From NCBI GenBank assembly GCA_026874595.1, contig CM049307.1:1575579-1639578 (forward strand): a stretch of DNA of 64,000 bases. Direction: 5' to 3'. The DNA is from Sipunculus nudus (lineage: Eukaryota; Annelida; Sipuncula; Golfingiida; Sipunculidae). Shown one piece after another: positions 55,800 through 64,000 of this stretch. The notes under the pieces are model-generated. The model ran no database searches. It was not told where the DNA came from and worked only from the letters and a program-made list of their open reading frames with translations. The position numbers and the translations under genes are program-made. Position 1 is the stretch's first letter. Each line of letters begins with the position of its first letter.

Positions 55800-58700
55800 A
55801 GCTAAAGGTTAATATTACAAATATGCACTGATACACCAGCTGAAGGGTAATACTACAAATATGCACTGATACACCAGCTTAAAGAAAATACTACAAATAT
55901 GCACTGATACACCAGCTAAAGGTTAATACTACAAATATGCACTGATACACCAGCTAAAGGTTAATACTACAAATATGCACTGATACACCAGCTAAAGGTT
56001 AATACTACAAATATGCACTGATACACCAGCTAAAGGTTAATACTACAAATATGCACTGATACACCAGCTAAAGGTTAATACTACAAATATGCACTGATAC
56101 ACCAGCTAAAGGTTAATATTACAAATATGCACTGATACAGCAGCTGAAGGGTAATACTACAAATATGCACTGATACACCAGCTTAAAGAAAATACTACAA
56201 ATATGCACTGATACACCAGCTAAAGGTTAATACTACAAATATGCACTGATACACCAGCTAAAGGTTAATACTACAAATATGCACTGATACACCAGCTAAA
56301 GGTTAATACTACAAATATGCACTGATACACCAGCTAAAGGTTAATATTACAAATATGCACTGATACAGCAGCTGAAGGGTAATACTACAAATATGCACTG
56401 ATACACCAGCTAAAGGTTAATACTACAAATATGCACTGATACAGCAGCTGAAGGGTAATACTACAAATATGCACTGATACACCAGCTTAAAGAAAATACT
56501 ACAAATATGCACTGATACACCAGCTAAAGGTTAATACTACAAATATGCACTGATACACCAGCTTAAAGAAAATACTACAAATATGCACTGATACACCAGC
56601 TTAAAGAAAATACTACAAATATGCACTGATACAGCAGCTAAAGGTTAATACTACAAATATGCACTGATACACCAGCTAAAGGTTAATACTACAAATATGC
56701 ACTGATACAGCAGCTGAAGGGTAATACTACAAATATGCACTGATACACCAGCTTAAAGAAAATACTACAAATATGCACTGATACACCAGCTAAAGGTTAA
56801 TACTACAAATATGCACTGATACATCAGCTAAAGGTCAATACTACAAATGTGCACTGATACACCAGCTAAAGGTTAATACTACAAATATGCACTGATACAG
56901 CAGCTGAAGGGTAATACTACAAATATGCACTGATACACCAGCTTAAAGAAAATACTACAAATATGCACTGATACACCAGCTAAAGGTTAATACTACAAAT
57001 ATGCACTGATACATCAGCTAAAGGTCAATATTACAAATATGCACTGATACACCAGCTAAAGGTTAATACTACAAATATGCACTGATACAGCAGCTGAAGG
57101 GTAATACTACAAATATGCACTGATACACCAGCTTAAAGAAAATACTACAAATATGCACTGATACACCAGCTAAAGGTTAATACTACAAATATGCACTGAT
57201 ACACCAGCTAAAGGTCAATACTACAAATATGCACTGTTACACCAGCTAAAGGTTAATACTACAAATATGCACTGATACACCAGCTAAAGGTTAATACTAC
57301 AAATATGCACTGATACACCAGCTAAAGGTTAATACTACAAATATGCACTGATACACCAGCTAAAGGTTAATACTACAAATATGCACTGATACACCAGCTA
57401 AAGGTTAATACTACAAATATGCACTGATACACCAGCTAAAGGTTAATACTACAAATATGCACTGATACACCAGCTAAAGGTTAATACTACAAATATGCAC
57501 TGATACACCAGCTAAAGGTTAATACAACAAATATGCACTGATACACCAGCTAAAGGTTAATACTACAAATGTGCACTGATACACCAGCTAAAGGTTAATA
57601 CTACAAATGTGCACTGATACACCAGCTAAAGGTTAATACTACAAATGTGCACTGATACACCAGCTAAAGGTTAATACTACAAATGTGCACTGATACACCA
57701 GCTAAAGGTTAATACTACAAATGTGCACTGATACACCAGCTAAAGGTTAATACTACAAATGTGCACTGATACACCAGCTAAAGGTTAATACTACAAATGT
57801 GCACTGATACACCAGCTAAAGGTTAATACTACAAATGTGCACTGATACACCAGCTAAAGGTTAATACTACAAATGTGCACTGAAACACCAGCTAAAGGTT
57901 AATACTACAAATGTGCACTGATACACCAGCTAAAGGTTAATACTACAAATGTGCACTGATACACCAGCTAAAGGTTAATACTACAAATGTGCACTGATAC
58001 ACCAGCTAAAGGTTAATACTACAAATGTGCACTGATACACCAGCTAAAGGTTAATACTACAAATGTGCACTGAAACACCAGCTAAAGGTTAATACTACAA
58101 ATGTGCACTGATACACCAGCTAAAGGTTAATACTACAAATGTGCACTGATACACCAGCTAAAGGTTAATACTACAAATGTGCACTGATACACCAGCTAAA
58201 GGTTAATACTACAAATGTGCACTGATACACCAGCTAAAGGTTAATACTACAAATGTGCACTGATACACCAGCTAAAGGTTAATACTACAAATATGCACTG
58301 TTACACCAGCTAAAGGTTAATACTACAAATATGCACTGTTACACCAGCTAAAGGTTAATACTACAAATATGCACTGATACACCAGCTAAAGGTTAATACT
58401 ACAAATGTGCACTGATACACCAGCTAAAGGTTAATACTACAAATATGCACTGATACACCAGCTAAAGGTTAATACTACAAATATGCACTGATACACCAGC
58501 TAAAGGTTAATACTACAAATATGCACTGATACACCAGCTAAAGGTTAATACTACAAATGTGCACTGATACACCAGCTAAAGGTTAATACTACAAATATGC
58601 ACTGATACACCAGCTAAAGGTTAATACTACAAATATGCACTGTTACACCAGCTAAAGGTTAATACTACAAATGTGCACTGATACACCAGCTAAAGGTTAA

Positions 58701-61700
58701 TACTACAAATGTGCACTGATACACCAGCTAAAGGTTAATACTACAAATGTGCACTGTTACACCAGCTAAAGGTTAATACTACAAATGTGCACTGTTACAC
58801 CAGCTAAAGGTTAATACTACAAATGTGCACTGTTACACCAGCTAAAGGTTAATACTACAAATATGCACTGTTACACCAGCTAAAGGTTAATACTACAAAT
58901 GTGCACTGATACACCAGCTAAAGGTTAATACTACAAATGTGCACTGATACACCAGCTAAAGGTTAATACTACAAATGTGCACTGATACACCAGCTAAAGG
59001 TTAATACTACAAATGTGCACTGATACACCAGCTAAAGGTTAATACTACAAATGTGCACTGATACACCAGCTAAAGGTTAATACTACAAATATGCACTGAT
59101 ACACCAGCTAAAGGTTAATACTACAAATATGCACTGTTACACCAGCTAAAGGTTAATACTACAAATATGCACTGATACACCAGCTAAAGGTTAATACTAC
59201 AAATATGCACTGATACACCAGCTAAAGGTTAATACTACAAATCTGCTCTGATACACCAGCTAAAGGTTAATACTACAAATATGCTCTGTTACACCAGCTA
59301 AAGGTTAATACTACAAATATGCACTGATAAACCAGCTAAAGGTTAATACTACAAATATGCACTGTTACACCAGCTAAAGGTTAATACTACAAATGTGCAC
59401 TGATCCACCAGCTAAAGGTTAATACTACAAATGTGCACTGATACACCAGCTAAAGGTTAATACTACAAATGTGCACTGATACACCAGCTAAAGGTTAATA
59501 CTACAAATATGCACTGTTACACCAGCTAAAGGTTAATACTACAAATCTGCACTGATACACCAGCTAAAGGTTAATACTACAAATGTGCACTGATACACCA
59601 GCTAAAGGTTAATACTACAAATGTGCACTGATACACCAGCTAAAGGTTAATACTACAAATCTGCACTGATACACCAGCTAAAGGTTAATACTACAAATGT
59701 GCACTGTTACACCAGCTAAAGGTTAATACTACAAATGTGCACTGATACACCAGCTAAAGGTTAATACTACAAATCTGCACTGATACACCAGCTAAAGGTT
59801 AATACTACAAATATGCACTGTTACACCAGCTAAAGGTTAATACTACAAATATGCACTGTTACACCAGCTAAAGGTTAATACTACAAATCTGCACTGTTAC
59901 ACCAGCTAAAGGTTAATACTACAAATATGCACTGATACACCAGCTAAAGGTTAATACTACAAATCTGCACTGATACACCAGCTAAAGGTTAATACTACAA
60001 ATATGCACTGTTACACCAGCTAAAGGTTAATACTACAAATATGCACTGATACACCAGCTAAAGGTTAATACTACAAAAATGCACTGATACACCAGCTGAA
60101 GGGTAATACTACAAATATGCACTGATACACCAGGTAAAGGTTAATACTACAAATCTGCACTGTTACACCAGGTAAAGGTTAATACTACAAATATGCACTG
60201 TTACACCAGCTAAAGGTTAATACTACAAATATGCTCTGATACACCAGCTAAAGGTTAATACTACAAATATGCTCTGATACACCAGCTAAAGGTTAATACT
60301 ACAAATATGCACTGATACACCAGCTAAAGGTTAATACTACAAATATGCTCTGATACACCAGCTAAAGGTTAATACTACAAATATGCACTGAAACACCAGC
60401 TAAAGGTTAATACTACAAATATGCACTGATACACCAGCTAAAGGTTAATACTACAAATATGCACTGATACACCAGCTAAAGGTTAATACTACAAATATGC
60501 ACTGATACACCAGCTAAAGGTTAATACTACAAATATGCACTGATACACCAGCTAATGGTTAATACTACAAATATGCACTGATACACCAGCTAAAGGTTAA
60601 TACTACAAATATGCACTGATACACCAGCTAAAGGTTAATACTACAAATATGCACTGATACACCAGCTAAAGGTTAATACTACAAATATGCACTGATACAC
60701 CAGCTAAAGGTTAATACTACAAATGTGCACTGTTACACCAGCTAAAGGTTAATACTACAAATATGCACTGATACACCAGCTAATGGTTAATACTACAAAT
60801 ATGCACTGATACACCAGCTAATGGTTAATACTACAAATATGCACTGATACACCAGCTAAAGGTTAATACTACAAATATGCACTGTTACACCAGCTAAAGG
60901 TTAATATTACAAATATGCACTGATACACCAGCTAAAGGTTAATACTACAAATGTGCACTGATACACCAGCTAAAGGTTAATACTACAAATATGCTCTGAT
61001 ACACCAGCTAAAGGTTAATACTACAAATATGCACTGAAACACCAGCTAAAGGTTAATACTACAAATATGCACTGATACACCAGCTAAAGGTTAATACTAC
61101 AAATATGCACTGATACACCAGCTAATGGTTAATACTACAAATATGCACTGATACACCAGCTAAAGGTTAATACTACAAATATGCACTGATACACCAGCTA
61201 AAGGTTAATACTACAAATGTGCACTGTTACACCAGCTAAAGGTTAATACTACAAATATGCTCTGATACACCAGCTAAAGGTTAATACTACAAATATGCAC
61301 TGATACACCAGCTAAAGGTTAATACTACAAATATGTACTGTTACACCAGCTAAAGGTTAATACTACAAATATGCACTGATACACCAGCTAAAGGTTAATA
61401 CTACAAATATGCACTGATACACCAGCTAAAGGTTAATACTACAAATATGCACTGTTACACCAGCTAAAGGTTAATACTACAAATATGCTCTGATACACCA
61501 GCTAAAGGTTAATACTACAAATATGCACTGATACAGCAGCTGAAGGGTAATACTACAAATATGCACTGATACACCAGCTAAAGGTTAATACTACAAATGT
61601 GCACTGATACACCAGCTAAAGGTTAATACTACAAATATGCACTGTTACACCAGCTAAAGGTTGATACTACAAATATGCTCTGATACACCAGCTAAAGGTT

Positions 61701-63300
61701 AATACTACAAATATGCACTGATACACCAGCTAAAGGTTAATACTACAAATATGCACTGATACACCAGCTAAAGGTTAATACTACAAATGTGCACTGATAC
61801 ACCAGCTAAAGGTTAATGCTACAAATATGCACTGATACACCAGCTAAAGGTTAATACTACAAATATGCACTGATACACCAGCTAAAGGTTAATACTACAA
61901 ATGTGCACTGATACAGCAGCTAAAGGTTAATGCTACAAATATGCACTGATACACCAGCTAAAGGTTAATACTACAAATATGCACTGTTACACCAGCTAAA
62001 GGTTAATACTACAAATATGCACTGATACACCAGCTAAAGGTTAATACTACAAATATGCTCTGATACACCAGCTAAAGGTTAATACTACAAATGTGCACTG
62101 ATACACCAGCTAAAGGTTAATACTACAAATATGCACTGATACACCAGCTAAAGGTTAATACTACAAATATGCACTGATACACCAGCTAAAGGTTAATACT
62201 ACAAATATGCACTGATACACCAGCTAAAGGTTAATACTACAAATATGCACTGATACACCAGCTAAAGGTTAATACTACAAATATGCTCTGATACACCAGC
62301 TAAAGGTTAATACTACAAATGTGCACTGATACACCAGCTAAAGGTTAATACTACAAATATGCACTGATACACCAGCTAAAGGTTAATACTACAAATATGC
62401 ACTGATACACCAGCTAAAGGTTAATACTACAAATATGCACTGATACACCAGCTAAAGGTTAATACTACAAATATGCACTGATACACCAGCTAAAGGTTAA
62501 TACTACAAATGTGCACTGATACACCAGCTAAAGGTTAATACTACAAATATGCACTGTTACACCAGCTAAAGGTTAATACTACAAATATGCACTGATACAC
62601 CAGCTAAAGGTTAATACTACAAATGTGCACTGATACAGCAGCTAAAGGTTAATGCTACAAATATGCACTGATACACCAGCTAAAGGTTAATACTACAAAT
62701 GTGCACTGATACACCAGCTAAAGGTTAATACTACAAATATGCACTGATACACCAGCTAAAGGTTAATACTACAAATGTGCACTGATACACCAGCTGAAGG
62801 TTAATACTACAAATATGCACTGATACACCAGCTAAAGGTTAATACTACAAATGTGCACTGATACACCAGCTAAAGGTTAATACTACAAATATGCACTGAT
62901 ACACCAGCTAAAGGTTAATACTACAAATATGCACTGATACACCAGCTAAAGGTTAATACTACAAATATGCACTGATACACCAGCTAAAGGTTAATACTAC
63001 AAATATGCACTGTTACACCAGCTAAAGGTTAATACAACAAATATGCACTGATACACCAGCTAAAGGTTAATACTACAAATGTGCACTGTTACACCAGCTA
63101 AAGGTTAATACTACAAATATGCACTGATACACCAGCTAAAGGTTAATACTACAAATATGCACTGATACACCAGCTAAAGGTTAATACTACAAATGTGCAC
63201 TGTTACACCAGCTAAAGGTTAATACTACAAATATGCACTGATACACCAGCTAAAGGTTAATACTACAAATATGCACTGATACACCAGCTAAAGGTTAATA
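55800..63300 (+). repeat. higher-order block, partial copy C
   Basis: A third occurrence of part of the same block. The ACATCAGC marker is at 56821 and the GATAAACC marker at 59326, both exactly 11,894 bp (313 units) after copy B. The ACCAGCTGAA marker is at 62789, 12,768 bp (336 units) after copy B. Small differences include AATCTGCTCTG at 59240 against AATATGCTCTG in B. The stretch corresponding to the left half of A and B is missing. Confidence 0.7.
57571..58265 (+). repeat. homogeneous AATGTGC subfamily block, copy C
   Basis: Third run, 11,894 bp after copy B, again with two GAAACACC units five units apart. One extra AATGTGC unit at the right end replaces an AATATGC unit seen in A and B. 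Confidence 0.8.
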
Positions 63301-63630
63301 CTACAAATGTGCACTGATTCACTGGCTGAAGGTAAATACTACAAATATGCACTGTTACACCAGCTAAAGGTTAATACTACAAATGTGCACTGATACACCA
63401 GCTAAAGGTTAATACAACAAATATGCACTGTTACACCAGCTAAAGGTCAATACTACAAATATGCACTGTTACACCAGCTAAAGGTTAATACAACAAATAT
63501 GCACTGATACACCAGCTAAAGGTTAATACTACAAATGTGCACTGATTCACTGGCTGAAGGTAAATACTACAAATGTGTACTGATACACCAACTTAAAGAA
63601 AATACTACAAATGTGAATTGTTACACAAGA
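63300..63630 (+). repeat. diverged right edge of the array
   Basis: Units degrade towards the end. Two copies of an unusual unit with GATTCACTGGCTGAAGGTAAATACT-type sequence lie at 63311 and 63539, six units apart. The last units read CCAACTTAAAGAAAAT and AATGTGAATTGTTACACAAGA, after which the periodicity stops. Such edge decay is usual where unequal exchange homogenises only the interior. Confidence 0.85.
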
Positions 63631-64000
63631 TATATGGTAACTGCTTAAGTCAGAGAGTATTTTTCAAGCATATAACTATTATTAATTTAGATTTAATTAT
63701 ATACCAGAAAATGGATCAGTAAAGTTATCAGTTCTGTCTCTCCACCTGTAAAGATGTTATATGCAACACAGTATCTCTAAAATCTTTATTGGTATAATGG
63801 TATATTGGTATAAACTTCTGATATAATGGCAGGATGAGATATTGTAAGATATACCACCTTAAAACTTTTTCCGGCAAATGTTTGCTTTTATAAAATTTGT
63901 TGAGGAAGTAGAAATCTCCCACTGCTGAATGAAAGGTAGATTTTTTAGCTAGAACTGCCAGATTGGTGAATTCTTGCAGCATCATGTTTTTTTTTTAAAG
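63631..64000. other. AT-rich sequence beyond the array
   Basis: No repeat unit and no recognisable exon; in particular no VGEPP-encoding exon of the oxidase family on the + strand. A minus-strand frame at 63728-63985 gives an 85-residue product rich in Phe, Tyr, Leu and Lys that I do not recognise, and it is probably chance. A short run of T lies at 63987-63995. Confidence 0.6.

Larger units (their letters stand above)
5490..63630 (+). repeat. 38-bp satellite array, about 1,530 tandem copies
   Basis: One uninterrupted head-to-tail array fills 58 kb. The common unit runs ACACCAGCTAAAGGTTAAT, then ACTACAAAT, then ATGCACTGAT. It is 34% GC, A-rich on the + strand (16 A against 9 T) and has no CpG. 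Recurrent variants are TTACACC, CAGCAGC, CAGGTAAAGG, GGTCAAT, TGCTAC, TATTAC, TACAAC, AATGTGC, AATCTGC and ATGCTCTG. More diverged units have GCTGAAGGGTAAT or GCTTAAAGAAAAT. A few units are 37 bp, reading AAAGGTAATACT. Because 38 is not a multiple of three and the unit contains TAA and TGA, no frame stays open on either strand, so it is not protein-coding. No foreign sequence interrupts it. It lies in the intron that follows exon B, if the gene is intact. Confidence 0.98.

Noticed and set aside
5490-63630. CRISPR array
   Set aside because: Units are joined directly with no variable spacers, and the locus lies in an animal-type intron with no cas genes.
5490-63630. Tandem-repeat protein gene
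   Set aside because: The 38-bp period shifts frame each unit and the unit contains TAA and TGA, so all frames are closed on both strands.
5490-63630. Telomeric or centromeric satellite
   Set aside because: The unit does not resemble a telomere repeat, and the array starts exactly at a gene's splice site. A centromeric role cannot be tested from one locus.
63728-63985. 85-residue minus-strand open frame
   Set aside because: No family recognised, biased towards residues encoded by AT-rich codons, and no splice or promoter support. It is left as probable chance.

Overview
The window looks like a piece of an AT-rich animal nuclear genome, most likely a mollusc or another marine invertebrate. 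There are no bacterial-style genes. Two short exons with good splice sites sit among old interspersed repeats. Several of these repeats recall families common in mollusc introns: blocks rich in AGCTCA and in GTCTGTCCATC, and a degenerate hammerhead-like motif. The organism is an inference; nothing here fixes the species.

Only one gene can be supported. It lies on the + strand and belongs to the xanthine dehydrogenase/aldehyde oxidase (molybdo-flavoenzyme) family. Exon A (798-921) encodes the segment with GQVEGAF. Exon B (5406-5502) encodes the next segment, with STYKMP across the junction and DIPVDFRVNLLKG. The two join in phase 0 across a 4,484-bp intron (922-5405). The next exon should carry the family's VGEPP region with the catalytic glutamate, but it is not in the window. 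Exons before A are also outside.

Layout: 1-168 is a small 40-bp minisatellite. 169-797 is non-coding. 798-921 is exon A. 922-5405 is an intron with degenerate interspersed repeats, a 22-bp palindrome, a 90-bp tandem duplication, two (AT)n tracts enclosing an insertion-like block with a 19-G run and the hammerhead-like motif, and a 35-bp minisatellite ending 31 bp before exon B. 5406-5502 is exon B. From 5490 to about 63630 there is one uninterrupted array of a 38-bp repeat, about 1,530 copies and about 91% of the window. 63631-64000 is AT-rich single-copy sequence with no exon that I recognise.

The main result is where the array came from. Its first unit (5490-5527) is the end of exon B plus the start of the following intron, so it spans the 5' splice site. 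The array consensus matches this unit at 31 of 38 positions without a gap. Even the exon-derived part still reads Thr-Pro-Ala-Lys. The satellite therefore appears to have grown from a live exon-intron junction, and almost every copy keeps an AAAG|GT donor-like core. Within the array, rare marker variants reveal large duplications: a block at about 11.9-30.45 kb recurs directly after itself at about 30.45-51.3 kb, and part of it recurs again at about 55.8-63.3 kb, with smaller duplications nested inside.
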